64,000 bases of DNA from Marinobacterium sp. LSUCC0821 (lineage in GTDB: Bacteria > Pseudomonadota > Gammaproteobacteria > Pseudomonadales > Balneatricaceae): positions 147,501-211,500 of the forward strand of contig NZ_CP051666.1 in NCBI RefSeq assembly GCF_012848475.1, given 5' to 3'. The stretch's first letter is position 1. Every line of letters begins with the position of its first letter. The notes below the pieces were generated by a model. The model was not told the DNA's origin and did no database searches. It saw nothing but the letters and a program-made list of their open reading frames with translations. The position numbers were made by a program, and so were the translations under genes. Below are positions 48,861 to 58,903 of the stretch, in pieces.

Positions 48861-49841
48861 CTAGTTTTTCTTACCTTCGCGGTGGTAGGCCTTTAGGGTC
48901 TCTACCTCCTTAATTGAGCCTAGAGCAACGGAAACGCGCTGGTGAATATGCTCTGGCTGAACGTCTAGAATGTCGTCGTAGCAAGTGGTTGCGCCACCGC
49001 CGGCTTGTTCAATTAGAAGGCTCATTGGGTTGCCTTCATACATCAGACGAAGTTTGCCTGGTTTAGACGGGTCACGGTTATCCCAAGGATAAGTAAAGAT
49101 ACCGCCTCGGGTTAGGACACGGTGAACTTCAGCCACCATTGATGCTACCCAACGCATGTTGTAGTTCTTTTCACGAGGACCTTCGGCTCCAGCAATTAGG
49201 TCGTCAATGTAGGACTGCATCGCTGGCTCCCAGAAACGGCGGTTTGACATGTTGATGGCAAACTCAGAGGTCTCTTTAGGGATGGTGACGTTCTCTTCAG
49301 TAAGAATGAAGTCGCCAGTGTGGGCCAGCGTGAACATGTTCACGCCTTTGCCTGTGGTGAGTGCAAGCACTGCAGATGGACCGTAGAGAACATAACCGGC
49401 AGCAATCTGTTTGCGGCCTGACTGTAGAAACTCTTCTGTCTCTTGTTTCGCCCAAGGTTTAGGCGCTTCAATGATTGAGAAGATGGTACCTACAGATACG
49501 TTAATATCGATATTCGATGAGCCATCCAGAGGGTCGAAGGTCACTAGAAAACGACCGTCGCGATCACCCCATACCGGCTCATCTTCCTCTTCTGATGCAA
49601 CGCCACGCACCAGACGGTTATCTAGAAGTACCTTTTTAATGATATCGTTCGACACGATATCCAGTTTTTTCTGAGTCTCACCTTGTACATTGGTGAGTGT
49701 GCTTGTGCCGAGTACGCCAGCGAGTGCGCCTTCACGAAGTTGAAGGGCAACCTCTTTACAGGCAATCATCAATACTTCGATAACCTCGACTAGGTCATCA
49801 TCCGTTTTGTTGTGTTTCAAGAAAGAGCTTAGTAGCTGCAT
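48861..49841 (-). CDS. fbp: Fructose-1,6-bisphosphatase class I
   Basis: A 326-residue gluconeogenic phosphatase. Metal-binding [11 protein letters not shown] is at about residues 102-112, and SEEEDEP precedes it. [28 protein letters not shown] near 245-275 matches the class I active site (shortened here: the segment from GGIFTYP to GNPMS). Divergent from mpl. Confidence 0.96.
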   Translation of the reverse strand: MQLLSSFLKHNKTDDDLVEVIEVLMIACKEVALQLREGALAGVLGTSTLTNVQGETQKKLDIVSNDIIKKVLLDNRLVRGVASEEEDEPVWGDRDGRFLVTFDPLDGSSNIDINVSVGTIFSIIEAPKPWAKQETEEFLQSGRKQIAAGYVLYGPSAVLALTTGKGVNMFTLAHTGDFILTEENVTIPKETSEFAINMSNRRFWEPAMQSYIDDLIAGAEGPREKNYNMRWVASMVAEVHRVLTRGGIFTYPWDNRDPSKPGKLRLMYEGNPMSLLIEQAGGGATTCYDDILDVQPEHIHQRVSVALGSIKEVETLKAYHREGKKN

Positions 49842-49985
49842 ATTCAGCGCCTCGGATAGCTTAGAATAAAAAAGAGAACCAAATTATAGGCAAATTGGTG
49901 ACTTTTTGCATTTGCGTAATGGAAAATTACTTTAAAATTACCAATAGTTTGATGAAATTACAGAATTCAACGAAGAGATAGCAAA

Positions 49986-51362
49986 GTGCACATTCATTTT
50001 CTCGGTATTTGCGGCACATTCATGGGGTCCCTTGCGATCTTGGCGAGAGAGCTTGGTAATAAGGTGACCGGCTCAGATCTTCATGTCTATCCTCCAATGA
50101 GCACTCAACTGATTGATGCGGGCATTGAGATCATTGAGGGGTATGCCCCATCGCAACTCGATAGCAAACCTGATCTGGTTATCGTTGGTAATGCGATGTC
50201 GCGAGGTAACCCTTGCGTTGAAGCGGTTCTGGAACGTGGTATCCACTACACATCTGGTCCGCAATGGTTGCACGATCACCTTCTACAGGATCGATGGGTG
50301 TTGGCGGTTTCAGGCACACATGGCAAAACTACAACCGCTACCATGTTGGCTTGGATTCTAGAGTATGCCGGAATGAAACCGGGGTTCTTGATTGGTGGTG
50401 TGCCGCTCAATTTTGACTGTTCAGCTCGCTTGGGTGAAACGGACTTTTTCGTTATTGAGGCGGATGAATACGACACAGCCTTCTTTGATAAGCGCTCTAA
50501 GTTTGTTCACTACGCACCTCGAACATTGGTGATTAACAACCTTGAATTTGATCATGCTGACATCTTTGATGATCTTGCAGCGATTCAAAGACAGTTCCAC
50601 CACCTAATGCGACTTCTCCCTCCCTCAGGGCTTGCTATCTATCCGGATGAGCAGGTATCGGTTCAAACAGTGATTGAACAGGGTGCTTGGTCTTCTCTGC
50701 AGAAAACTCATGCTGTTAAGGGGCAGGATGGTGGCTGGTTATCCGCGTTGAATAACGCGGGGGATCGATTTGAGATCGGCTTGAGCGAAGCGGGTGAGGT
50801 GGTTGATCAAGCAGTTGTCGAGTGGTCACTAAGTGGTGAGCATAATCAGCGTAATGCCCTGCATGCAGCTCTTGCCGCACGCCATGTCGGTATACCCTTT
50901 GCTACCTCTGCTGAAGCCTTGTGTAAATTTCAAAGCGTCAAGCGTCGCATGGAGTATTTGGGTGAGTTTGGCGGTGTGCATCTTTATGATGATTTTGCCC
51001 ATCACCCAACTGCAATCGCCACTACGTTGGAAGGCATGCGCGCCAAGGTGGGATCTGATCGTTTATATGCAGTGATAGAACCCCGTTCCAATACGATGAA
51101 ACGAGGTGTGTTTAAAGACTCATTAGCAGGATCTGTCGCTCAAGCTGATGCAGTATTCTGGTATCAGCCAAAGGATCAAAGCTGGTCTTTGCTGGATTCA
51201 TTGTCCACCGCTGGTGATAATCAAAGTGTATTTGATGAACTAGAGCAGTTGATCAACAGAGTAGTCGTCTCGGTTGAGCCGGGGGCGCATGTGGTCATCA
51301 TGTCTAATGGTGGCTTTGAGGGTGTCCATCAACGACTAGCGGATGCTTTTAAGGGGAAGTGA
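49986..51362 (+). CDS. mpl: UDP-MurNAc:L-alanyl-gamma-D-glutamyl-meso-DAP ligase
   Basis: A 458-residue Mur-ligase family enzyme that recycles murein tripeptide by joining it to UDP-MurNAc. The N-terminal [13 protein letters not shown] motif (UDP-binding), ATP loop GTHGKTT (110-116), [16 protein letters not shown] and [10 protein letters not shown] are the Mpl signatures that separate it from MurC. The start is GTG at 49986. It overlaps ubiX by one base. Confidence 0.96.
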   Translation: MHIHFLGICGTFMGSLAILARELGNKVTGSDLHVYPPMSTQLIDAGIEIIEGYAPSQLDSKPDLVIVGNAMSRGNPCVEAVLERGIHYTSGPQWLHDHLLQDRWVLAVSGTHGKTTTATMLAWILEYAGMKPGFLIGGVPLNFDCSARLGETDFFVIEADEYDTAFFDKRSKFVHYAPRTLVINNLEFDHADIFDDLAAIQRQFHHLMRLLPPSGLAIYPDEQVSVQTVIEQGAWSSLQKTHAVKGQDGGWLSALNNAGDRFEIGLSEAGEVVDQAVVEWSLSGEHNQRNALHAALAARHVGIPFATSAEALCKFQSVKRRMEYLGEFGGVHLYDDFAHHPTAIATTLEGMRAKVGSDRLYAVIEPRSNTMKRGVFKDSLAGSVAQADAVFWYQPKDQSWSLLDSLSTAGDNQSVFDELEQLINRVVVSVEPGAHVVIMSNGGFEGVHQRLADAFKGK

Positions 51363-51985
51363 TGTCTACTAAGTTCGAAAAAAGAGTTTCTCTCGCATTC
51401 ACAGGAGCCTCGGGGCTGCAATATGGCTTGCGACTGTTAGAGGTTTTGCTGGCGCAAAATGTTCAGGTCTATTTGATGATCTCTAAAGCTGCGCAGGTTG
51501 TGGCAGCTGCAGAGACAGATCTTAATCTGCCAGGAACCCCTGAAGCGCAGCAGCAATATTTGGCCGAGCTTTATAATGCGCAGCCAGATCAGTTGAAGGT
51601 ATTTGGTAAAGAGCAGTGGTTCGCGCCTGTCGCATCTGGCTCGGGTGCACCTTCTGAAATGGTGGTCTGTCCTTGTAGTACCGGTGCCTTGTCGGCTATT
51701 GCGACGGGAGCAAGTAACAACCTGATTGAGCGTGCTGCTGATGTGGCGCTTAAGGAACGTCGTAAATTGCTTTTGGTTCCACGTGAAGCCCCGTATTCGG
51801 AAATCCACCTGGAGCATATGTTGAAGCTGACGCGTATGGGCGCAGTTGTTATTCCAGCCTCTCCCGGTTTCTATAACAAGCCGCAAAGCGTGCAAGATAT
51901 GATCGATTTTGTCGTTGCGAGAATTCTATCTCAGCTCAATATTGATCACAGTTTAATGCCTCGTTGGGGCGAAGATTTAGCCTGA
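51362..51985 (+). CDS. ubiX: Flavin prenyltransferase UbiX
   Basis: A 207-residue enzyme that makes the prenylated FMN cofactor used by the UbiD decarboxylase in ubiquinone synthesis. Flavin-binding [16 protein letters not shown] at the N-terminus, [25 protein letters not shown] and [20 protein letters not shown] are characteristic. ATG at 51362 shares its A with the mpl stop (TGATG). mpl-ubiX is a known gammaproteobacterial pair. Confidence 0.96.
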   Translation: MSTKFEKRVSLAFTGASGLQYGLRLLEVLLAQNVQVYLMISKAAQVVAAAETDLNLPGTPEAQQQYLAELYNAQPDQLKVFGKEQWFAPVASGSGAPSEMVVCPCSTGALSAIATGASNNLIERAADVALKERRKLLLVPREAPYSEIHLEHMLKLTRMGAVVIPASPGFYNKPQSVQDMIDFVVARILSQLNIDHSLMPRWGEDLA

Positions 51986-52000
51986 TTTTTAAGGATTTTT

Positions 52001-52690
52001 ATGGCCAATATATTGGCACTGGATACATCGACGGATGCCTGCTCTGTTGCGTTACTTAAAGGTGAAACCGACTTTGTGAAATTTGAGATAGTTCCACGCC
52101 AGCATACCCAACGGCTTCTGCCGATGGTGGAGGAGCTGCTTACAGAAGCTGCAATCAAAGTTTCCGATTTGGATGTGATCGCATTTGGTCGAGGCCCTGG
52201 CTCCTTTGCTGGTATTCGCATCGCTGCTGGAGCTGCACAAGGGTTAGCGGTGGCTTTTGAAACCCCTATGGCCCCTCTGTCGACACTAGAGACACTGGCT
52301 TATCAGGCTTTGGCTATCTCTCCTGATAGTTCATATATTCTTGCGACCCTCGATGCTCGAATGGACGAGATCTACTCTGCACTTTATGCGGTTGAAAATG
52401 GCACGTTAGTTGCAGTAACCGATGAGATAGTTTGTGCTCCCTCGGCTTTAGAGCTGCCTGAGAGTGTCTCAGGCTGCTTTGCGGTCGGTGGTGGTATGAA
52501 CTACTTCAGTGATCTTACTGCAAAGGTTCAAGGACAAATAGCTAAGCATGATGCGACCCTATATCCAGATGCGAAGCAGATGTTGAGTTTGGCTTTGCAA
52601 AAGTTTGATCAAAATTTAATCGTTCCACCTGAAGAGGCTCTGCCTGTTTACGTTCGTGAAGGCAGTTGGAAAAAAAGGAGTGAGCAGTGA
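52001..52690 (+). CDS. tsaB: tRNA threonylcarbamoyladenosine synthesis protein TsaB
   Basis: A 229-residue protein of the YeaZ family, partner of TsaD in making t6A37 on tRNAs reading ANN codons. N-terminal ILALDTSTDACSVAL, RQHTQRLLPMV and FGRGPGSFAGIRIAAGAAQGLA are typical. AAGGA precedes the ATG by 6 bases. The stop overlaps uppP by 4 bases. Confidence 0.95.
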   Translation: MANILALDTSTDACSVALLKGETDFVKFEIVPRQHTQRLLPMVEELLTEAAIKVSDLDVIAFGRGPGSFAGIRIAAGAAQGLAVAFETPMAPLSTLETLAYQALAISPDSSYILATLDARMDEIYSALYAVENGTLVAVTDEIVCAPSALELPESVSGCFAVGGGMNYFSDLTAKVQGQIAKHDATLYPDAKQMLSLALQKFDQNLIVPPEEALPVYVREGSWKKRSEQ

Positions 52691-53496
52691 CGCTTACAGA
52701 TTGGATACACACCGTACTTTTAGCTCTTATCCAGGGGCTTACAGAGTTTTTGCCTATTTCAAGCTCTGCTCATTTGATACTGCCGTCGCAACTCCTAGGT
52801 TGGGAAGATCAGGGATTAGCTTTTGATGTTGGTGTTCATGTGGGAACCCTTGTTGCGGTTTTGATCTATTTTAGACGTGAAGTTACCCAGATAACGATTG
52901 CATCTTTAGCCTCTTTAACGGGTAAGCGATCTGATGATGGGCGCCTTGGTTGGATGGTTGTCTTGGCAACCATTCCTGCAGTTGTAGCGGGTTTTCTACT
53001 TGGTGATCTGGTCGATCTTTACGGCCGTTCAATACTCGTCATTGCAGCGACCACTATTATCTTCGGTCTTCTTTTGGGGTGGGCTGATGCAACGAACCGT
53101 GCAACCCGAGTCATGCAAAGTTTGGGTTTGAAAGATGCTGTCATTATCGGTTTTGCTCAGGCTATTGCACTGATTCCCGGTACATCGCGTTCAGGTATCA
53201 CGATTACTGCAGCTTTAGCTTTAGGCTTTGATCGCCAAAGCGCTGCTCGTTTTTCCTTTCTTCTATCGATTCCTGTCATTCTAGGCGCCGGTTTGCTGAA
53301 AAGTATGGAGTTGTTAGGTGCAGGTGCTGACGCTAATTGGCAAATGGTTGGTTCTGGAGCTGTTCTTGCTGCTCTAAGCGCCTGGGCGTGTATTCATATC
53401 TTCCTAGGTGTGCTTGATCGTGTCGGCATGAAGCCGTTTGTAATTTATCGATTGTTACTGGGCATCACACTGCTTGTTGTTTGGGCTTTGGGATGA
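52687..53496 (+). CDS. uppP: Undecaprenyl-diphosphatase
   Basis: A 269-residue polytopic membrane enzyme of the BacA type that dephosphorylates undecaprenyl diphosphate so the lipid carrier can be reused in cell wall synthesis. Active-site regions QGLTEFLPISSSAHL (about 16-30) and PGTSRSGIT (about 171-179) are intact. GTG start inside the tsaB stop, preceded by AAGGAG. It overlaps rsmJ by 4 bases. Confidence 0.96.
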   Translation: MTLTDWIHTVLLALIQGLTEFLPISSSAHLILPSQLLGWEDQGLAFDVGVHVGTLVAVLIYFRREVTQITIASLASLTGKRSDDGRLGWMVVLATIPAVVAGFLLGDLVDLYGRSILVIAATTIIFGLLLGWADATNRATRVMQSLGLKDAVIIGFAQAIALIPGTSRSGITITAALALGFDRQSAARFSFLLSIPVILGAGLLKSMELLGAGADANWQMVGSGAVLAALSAWACIHIFLGVLDRVGMKPFVIYRLLLGITLLVVWALG

Positions 53497-54260
53497 AAAT
53501 CGCTCTCCTCTGCAGTGATGATGATCTAGCTATTGAAGCAGAAGGGTTGGCACAAAGGCTTCAATTACCCCTTGTTTCAGTCGCTGAAGATTATGATTTT
53601 CTGCTAGAGGTGCAGGCCTCAGGTATTGGTCTAGTGCAAACAGGCCCTAAAGCGCCGGGTGCCGTGCGTGTAGATTTCGATTCAGGTGCCGTTGCTCACC
53701 GTCGCAAATTTGGTGGGGGTATGGGGCAGCAGATCGTCAAGGCTTGTGGTGTAAGCTCATCATTCAAACCCTATATTGCAGACCTAACTGCGGGTTTAGG
53801 ACGTGATAGTTTTGTACTCGCAACAGTTGGTTGCAGAGTTCAAATGGTGGAGCGCTCTCCAATTGTACATACTCTATTAGAAGATGGTTTGCAGCGAGCA
53901 TCTTCTACTGATGACTCCGAACTTGCAGAGATTATCGCTCGCATGTCTCTGCAGGCAGGGCAGGCGACTGACTTTTTGAGTAATACATCAGAGAAATTTG
54001 ATGTGATCTATCTCGATCCGATGTTTCCGCACACTGATAAAAGCGCACAGGTTAAAAAAGAGATGCTCGCTTCTCGCTCTGTTGTAGGGGCTGATGAAGA
54101 TAGCGCTGCTTTGCTTGAGGCTGCGCTGGCTGCTGACCCCTCGCGGATTGTCGTGAAACGTCCTCGCAAGGCTCCGGTTATTGAGGGGCCAAAACCCAGT
54201 TACTCGTTGGAAGGTAAGTCTGGGCGTTTTGATATCTACGCAAAACGTAAGCTGGGTTAA
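53493..54260 (+). CDS. rsmJ: 16S rRNA (guanine1516-N2)-methyltransferase
   Basis: A 255-residue SAM enzyme (YhiQ family) that methylates G1516 of 16S rRNA. VDFDSGAVAHRRKFGGGMGQQIVKA (broken here as the segment from VDFDSG to KACG), the SAM motif DLTAGLGRDSFVLA, and YLDPMFPH are diagnostic. ATG at 53493 overlaps the uppP stop (ATGA); the upstream TTG is less likely. It converges on slyX with a 4-base overlap. Confidence 0.95.
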   Translation: MKIALLCSDDDLAIEAEGLAQRLQLPLVSVAEDYDFLLEVQASGIGLVQTGPKAPGAVRVDFDSGAVAHRRKFGGGMGQQIVKACGVSSSFKPYIADLTAGLGRDSFVLATVGCRVQMVERSPIVHTLLEDGLQRASSTDDSELAEIIARMSLQAGQATDFLSNTSEKFDVIYLDPMFPHTDKSAQVKKEMLASRSVVGADEDSAALLEAALAADPSRIVVKRPRKAPVIEGPKPSYSLEGKSGRFDIYAKRKLG

Positions 54261-54463
54261 TAGTGCGGTGGTGGCACATTAGCCTCTGGTGCTGCGCCTG
54301 AATTGTCACCATCTTTAATCTGTTCGTGCAGGATTTTGACCATCCGTTTTAGCTGATCTATCTCCTTGGCTTGTAGAGCAACCTCTTCGCTCAGTTTGTC
54401 GATGCTATCTTCCTGAAAAGCCACTCGAGCTTCTAAATCGTCTAATTGAGAGCTATTACTCAT
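54257..54463 (-). CDS. slyX: SlyX family coiled-coil protein
   Basis: A 68-residue protein almost entirely coiled coil (heptads from about residue 6 to 47, LEARVAFQEDSIDKLSEEV), ending in the family's proline-rich PPPHY. Function unknown. In other gammaproteobacteria slyX lies near slyD; here it faces rsmJ. Confidence 0.93.
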   Translation of the reverse strand: MSNSSQLDDLEARVAFQEDSIDKLSEEVALQAKEIDQLKRMVKILHEQIKDGDNSGAAPEANVPPPHY

Positions 54464-54551
54464 TGCAATCTCTAGTAAGTTGTTGAAAAAAATTAACTAA
54501 TACGCTATATCTGACGTTCTTCTGAGCCAATAGTTTACGGCGAGGAAGAGT

Positions 54552-55025
54552 GTGCAACAGCAAAATAGTAAGAAAAAGTTTATAGGTGGTAAACCGGTGA
54601 TTAAAAATATCATTATCAGTATTATTGCGGCAGCTGTCATTGCGGCAGCGGGTCACTTTTTTAAAGCTGAGTCTCATTACCTGCCAGTTCTGGCAGTTTC
54701 ATTCATTACAGTGTTAGTTAGTACTATCATTGCAGGCTCTGGAGCGGGTTCATTCGGTGGCTCTTATTCAGGTGCGCGCGTTAATGGTGCTGATGAAGAA
54801 GATGATGTCGATGATGGTCGTGAAGTTGGAACAGTTAAATGGTTCAACGTAGCGAAAGGTTTTGGCTTCATTACACGTTCTAACGGCGATGATGTGTTTG
54901 TTCATTTCCGTAATATTCGTGGACGTGGTCATCGCTCTCTTAATGAAGGGCAACGTGTACGTTTTAATGTGCATGACAGTGATAAAGGTCTTCAAGCAGA
55001 AGACGTTTCTATTATTCGTCAGTAA
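54552..55025 (+). CDS. Membrane-anchored cold-shock domain protein
   Basis: A 157-residue protein. Two N-terminal membrane segments (about 18-34 and 44-62) and an acidic/glycine linker (63-90) lead to a complete cold-shock domain (91-155) with both RNA-binding motifs, KGFGFI (102-107) and VFVHF (115-119). GTG at 54552 follows GAGG by 6 bases, so the membrane part belongs to the gene. The domain should face the cytoplasm and bind RNA or single-stranded DNA at the inner membrane. A terminator follows; monocistronic. Confidence 0.9.
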   Translation: MQQQNSKKKFIGGKPVIKNIIISIIAAAVIAAAGHFFKAESHYLPVLAVSFITVLVSTIIAGSGAGSFGGSYSGARVNGADEEDDVDDGREVGTVKWFNVAKGFGFITRSNGDDVFVHFRNIRGRGHRSLNEGQRVRFNVHDSDKGLQAEDVSIIRQ

Positions 55026-55040
55026 TTTTAGAAAATCACA

Positions 55041-55067
55041 AAAAGGCAGCTTCGGCTGCCTTTTTTG
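55041..55067 (+). terminator. Terminator after the cold-shock gene
   Basis: Stem AAAAGGCAGC / GCTGCCTTTT with a stable TTCG tetraloop at 55051-55054 and six T. Strong intrinsic terminator. Confidence 0.93.
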
Positions 55068-55138
55068 TCTCTGTTAAGTTTCAGTTCCCTATAATCTTCT
55101 AAGTGGTTTGTTACACTTTGCTGAGCGAGGTGAAAAAT

Positions 55139-55825
55139 TTGAAATATCTTACGTTTGTAGTTTGGTCTCTGTTATCTGGCACGTTAGTCGCGGGCGAGTG
55201 TCACAATAGTTTTCTGACTTCAGCTGAAGGGAGTCACGACTTCAAGGTATCGTTCAACGGTATCTCGGGTAGTGGCGAGGTTGGATTAAAGCGTCAGAGT
55301 GACGGGAGCTATCTATTCAAGCAAGAGTTAGGTCTGCTTCTTGGTACCCTTAAAGTCGATAGCCGCTTGGAGCTCTCGAATGATCGCTTGACGCCTCTCT
55401 CTTATCGGGAGGAGCAGAAGGGGATGGGTAAGAAATTGACCACCATGACGTTTGCAGATGGCCGGGCGGACATTCAGCGTAAGGGGAAGAGCTACAGCTT
55501 TGATGTTCCCAGTCAGTTCCAAGATCAGTTGAGTCAAACACTACATTTGCAAATGACTACGGCCTGTTCGCCTGAGCTTACTCAAATTGAAATGAGTGTT
55601 GCCTCCCCTAAACGCCTCAAGCAGGTCACGTACCAGCGTAAAGAGGATGTGTCTTTATCCCAGCGGTATAACGGTTTAACGGCGCAGCAGTGGGTCTATG
55701 AAGAGGGCGAGACGCGGGATACGTTATTGCTGTTACCTGCGCTCAACAATCTCTTGGTGCTGCTTGAGCACCAAGATGAGGGTGATGTTACGCGTCTGGA
55801 GTTGAAGGAGTTGCCTCCGGGTTAA
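55139..55825 (+). CDS. DUF3108 periplasmic protein
   Basis: A 228-residue exported protein. TTG at 55139 is 8 bases after GAGG and yields a classic signal peptide (MKYLTFVVWSLLSG, cleavage near AGE); GTG at 55130 is the alternative. The mature part is rich in beta strands (FNGISGSGEVGLKR..., KVDSRLELSNDRLTPLSYREEQ), in keeping with DUF3108 proteins. Function unknown. Its end overlaps a small antisense gene by 38 bases. Confidence 0.8.
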   Translation: MKYLTFVVWSLLSGTLVAGECHNSFLTSAEGSHDFKVSFNGISGSGEVGLKRQSDGSYLFKQELGLLLGTLKVDSRLELSNDRLTPLSYREEQKGMGKKLTTMTFADGRADIQRKGKSYSFDVPSQFQDQLSQTLHLQMTTACSPELTQIEMSVASPKRLKQVTYQRKEDVSLSQRYNGLTAQQWVYEEGETRDTLLLLPALNNLLVLLEHQDEGDVTRLELKELPPG

Positions 55826-55949
55826 GCTTCTTCTGCTCGGCTTCATAAGCTTTGAAAGCCGCTAGCTCTTCGCTATAGGTATCCCATACGCAGGGCTCGC
55901 ATCCGCTTTCGCAGCACTCGTAATCTGCAGGAGGGGTTGGCTTTTCCAT
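55788..55949 (-). CDS. Small cysteine-rich oxidoreductase-like domain protein
   Basis: A 53-residue ORF starting with ATG 5 bases after GGAG. The sequence PPADYECCESGCEPCVWD, then YSEELAAFKAYE, carries four closely spaced cysteines followed by VWDxYxEEL. That is the pattern of the short oxidoreductase-like (PF09791-type) domain found in many proteobacteria. Biochemical role unknown; the cysteines may bind metal or be redox active. It lies 19 bases downstream of the FAD-linked dehydrogenase gene on the same strand, so it may be co-transcribed with it. Confidence 0.75.
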   Translation of the reverse strand: MEKPTPPADYECCESGCEPCVWDTYSEELAAFKAYEAEQKKLNPEATPSTPDA

Positions 55950-55968
55950 CTTTGCTCCAGTGGATCTA

Positions 55969-57336
55969 TTAGATAATTTTTCCTGGGTTTAGAATCCCTT
56001 TAGGGTCTAGTGCAGCCTTTATTGCTCGCATTACATCAAGCTCGGCATCTTGTCTGCTAAGATGGATGTAAGGTTTTTTGCTCAAGCCTATACCGTGCTC
56101 TGCTGATACTGATCCTTTGTACTTAGCAAGGATTGCATAGACAACCGTGTCGATCGCTTTCTTATCTTTAACCGGGCCGACACAGAAGTGAATGTTGCCA
56201 TCACCTAAGTGACCAAAGGTGAGGCAGGTTGACTCTGGGAACTGCTCAGCTAGCGCTTCAGCCACTTCATTGGTATACGCTTCCATGTGACGTAGAGGTA
56301 GGCTGATGTCGTATGGGATTAGAGGGCTAAACGCAGCAACCATCGCCTCTATGTCATCACGCATCGCCCACAGTGCGTTCGCCTGTTGTGAGGTTTCTGC
56401 AATTACTGCATCGGCAATGACACCCTCTTCCATGAGCTCCCCAAGTACCTCGATAAATTGCTCTCGGCCTCGCTCCTCATCAACACACTCAGATTCTACC
56501 AATACATAGTAGGGGAGTGAGTCATCGACAAACTTTTGATGATTGCCCGTGTCATGCACCATAAATTTGTAGAAGCTGCTCCATAGTGCTTCAAATGCTG
56601 AGAGTTTGCCCTCTAAACGCTGCTTCAGCGCGTTCAAAAGCGTAAGCATCTGGTCAAAGCTCTCTACGCCAACTAATGCTGTTTGGCGAGCGGGTGCAGC
56701 CGGCCAAAGCCTTAAGACAGCGCGTGTGATGATCCCTAGTGTGCCTTCAGACCCAACAAAAATCTGTTTTAGGTCGTACCCCGTGTTGTCCTTGATGGTC
56801 TCTTTTAGATTGGTGAGAATGCGGCCGTCGGCAAGAACGACTTCAAGTCCAAGTACCTGGTCGCGCGCCATGCCGTAGCGAATAACTTTGTTACCACCTG
56901 CGTTTGCACCCAGCATGCCTGCAACCTGCGCTGAACCGCGTGCACCCCAATCAACGGCAAAAAGAAGGCCTTTCTCAGCAGCTGCATTTTGCAGATCTTC
57001 AATTACGACCCCTGCTTGCACAAGTGCGGTAGAACCTTTCTCATCGATAGATTCAATCGTTCGCATACGCTCAAGGGTTAGTACGAAATCACCCTCGGTC
57101 GCTTTGGTTGCATCAGCAAGGCCAGTCATACCCGCTTGCGGAATGATGGTTTGGCCAGCTTCATTACAGAGCGCCAGTACCTGCGAGAGCTCTTCCGTAG
57201 ACGCTGGGCGAATAACTGCAGCAGCAGGGCAAGAGCCTTTGCTCCAGCTCTCGTTTGGGCGCTGTGCGACACGTTCGTCTGTTATTAATCCGTTATCGCC
57301 AACAATCGAATGTATCTTGCTTAGAAGTTCGCTCAT
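55969..57336 (-). CDS. FAD-linked 2-hydroxyacid dehydrogenase, GlcD/D-lactate type
   Basis: A 455-residue flavoprotein. N-terminal FAD-binding (PCMH) domain has PQAGMTGLADATKATEGDFVLT, GMLGANAGGNKVIRYG and YDLKQIFVGSEGTLGIIT. The C-terminal cap carries CLTFGHLGDGNIHFCV and SAEHGIGLSKKPY, ending in LNPGKII. Members oxidise D-lactate, glycolate or D-2-hydroxyglutarate and pass electrons to quinone or cytochrome. The substrate cannot be assigned; no partner GlcE/GlcF genes adjoin it. Confidence 0.9.
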   Translation of the reverse strand: MSELLSKIHSIVGDNGLITDERVAQRPNESWSKGSCPAAAVIRPASTEELSQVLALCNEAGQTIIPQAGMTGLADATKATEGDFVLTLERMRTIESIDEKGSTALVQAGVVIEDLQNAAAEKGLLFAVDWGARGSAQVAGMLGANAGGNKVIRYGMARDQVLGLEVVLADGRILTNLKETIKDNTGYDLKQIFVGSEGTLGIITRAVLRLWPAAPARQTALVGVESFDQMLTLLNALKQRLEGKLSAFEALWSSFYKFMVHDTGNHQKFVDDSLPYYVLVESECVDEERGREQFIEVLGELMEEGVIADAVIAETSQQANALWAMRDDIEAMVAAFSPLIPYDISLPLRHMEAYTNEVAEALAEQFPESTCLTFGHLGDGNIHFCVGPVKDKKAIDTVVYAILAKYKGSVSAEHGIGLSKKPYIHLSRQDAELDVMRAIKAALDPKGILNPGKII

Positions 57337-57398
57337 GGAGTTTGCTCTTTAATGGGTAAATTTTAATTTTAGGGCAGTGTAGCTGGTTTGGTAAAACA

Positions 57399-57425
57399 AA
57401 AAAGCTCGGATCAACCGAGCTTTTT
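57399..57425 (-). terminator. Terminator after gatCAB
   Basis: Perfect 11-bp stem AAAAAGCTCGG / CCGAGCTTTTT with a 5-base loop and T-rich flank (TTGTTTT on the minus strand), 13 bases after the gatB stop codon. Confidence 0.92.
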
Positions 57426-57438
57426 AAAGCTTATGCAA

Positions 57439-58893
57439 TTAGTCGCAGAGAGCATCTAGTTTCTGTTTGAGCATGCCAGTTACCGCACCAGGGTTTGCCT
57501 TGCCGCCAGAAGCTTTCATGACCTGCCCCATAAAGAAGCCGATCATTTTGCCGCGTTTATCAGGTTCAGCCGCTTTGTACTGATCAACCTGAGGTGTACA
57601 GCTGGCAATGACGTCGTCGATGATCGACTCGAGTGCACCAGTGTCGGTCACCTGTTTCATGCCCTGGGCTTCTATTATCTCATCTGCAGTGCCGCCATCC
57701 TTCCACTGGATCTCAAACACCTTCTTAGCGATGTTACCAGAGATGGTGTTGTCCTTGATGCGCACTAGCGTGCCGCCAAGTTGTTCAGCGGTTACAGGAC
57801 ACTGTTCAATTGTTAGATCTTCAGCGTTTAGGTTTTTAGCTAGTTCGCCCATGACCCAGTTTGCAGCCAGTTTTGCATCTTCACAGACCTTAACAACCTC
57901 TTCGAAGTAGTCGGCCTGTGAGCGGTAGGCAGAGAGAACACCTGCATCGTACTCAGAGAGCCCATACTCGCTAACAAAACGCGCTTTGCGAGCGTCAGGT
58001 AGTTCAGGCAGTGTGGCGCGAATCGCTTCAACATATGCATCATCAACAACCACTGGCAGTAGATCTGGACAAGGGAAGTAACGGTAGTCGTTCGCATCCT
58101 CTTTAGATCGCAAACTGCGTGTCTCGTTTTTATCTGGGTCGTAGAGACGTGTCTCTTGAACGACCTTGCCGCCATCTTCGATTAGATCGATCTGGCGTGC
58201 TACTTCTGTATCGATAGCACGCTCAATAAAACGGAACGAGTTGATGTTTTTAAGCTCTGTACGCGTACCTAAGGTCTCACTTCCTTTAGGGCGAATTGAG
58301 ACGTTACAGTCACAGCGCATCGAACCTTCCGCCATGTTGCCATCACAAATACCAAGGGTAGTGACGATTGCATGGATTTTACGTGCATACTCTGCCGCCT
58401 CTTTCGAGGTACGCATGTCAGGTTCTGATACGATTTCAACTAGCGGCGTTCCCGCACGGTTTAGATCTATCCCAGATTGACCATGAAAATCTTCGTGAAG
58501 CGATTTACCAGCATCCTCTTCAAGGTGTGCATGGTGAATGCGGACGCGACGCGGGCCGCTCTCTTCGGTCTCAATATCTACATAACCTGCTCCTACGACC
58601 GGCGCTTCCAGCTGTGTTGTCTGGTAGCCCTTAGGCAGGTCAGGGTAGAAGTAGTTTTTGCGCTCAAATACAGCACGTTTACCAATCTCCGCGTTGATCG
58701 CAAGGCCAAACATGATCGCCATGCGCTGAGCACCTTCATTGAAGACGGGCAGGGTGCCTGGAAGTGCTAAGTCAACGGCGCAAGCTTGAGTGTTTGGCTC
58801 TGCACCAAATGCAGTGCTAGCACCTGAAAATATTTTTGTGTTGGTCGCGAGTTGAACGTGAATCTCAAGACCGATAACTGTTTCCCATTCCAT
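57439..58893 (-). CDS. gatB: Aspartyl/glutamyl-tRNA amidotransferase subunit B
   Basis: A 484-residue subunit that binds misacylated Glu-tRNA(Gln)/Asp-tRNA(Asn) and activates the acid for amidation. N-terminal [23 protein letters not shown]-like [23 protein letters not shown], and a C-terminal YqeY-like tail ([16 protein letters not shown]) are typical. ATG at 58893 stands 6 bases after AAGGAG, so the longer frame is not used. Its presence implies that Gln-tRNA and/or Asn-tRNA may be made indirectly. Confidence 0.97.
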   Translation of the reverse strand: MEWETVIGLEIHVQLATNTKIFSGASTAFGAEPNTQACAVDLALPGTLPVFNEGAQRMAIMFGLAINAEIGKRAVFERKNYFYPDLPKGYQTTQLEAPVVGAGYVDIETEESGPRRVRIHHAHLEEDAGKSLHEDFHGQSGIDLNRAGTPLVEIVSEPDMRTSKEAAEYARKIHAIVTTLGICDGNMAEGSMRCDCNVSIRPKGSETLGTRTELKNINSFRFIERAIDTEVARQIDLIEDGGKVVQETRLYDPDKNETRSLRSKEDANDYRYFPCPDLLPVVVDDAYVEAIRATLPELPDARKARFVSEYGLSEYDAGVLSAYRSQADYFEEVVKVCEDAKLAANWVMGELAKNLNAEDLTIEQCPVTAEQLGGTLVRIKDNTISGNIAKKVFEIQWKDGGTADEIIEAQGMKQVTDTGALESIIDDVIASCTPQVDQYKAAEPDKRGKMIGFFMGQVMKASGGKANPGAVTGMLKQKLDALCD

Positions 58894-58903
58894 ATCGCTC
58901 TCC

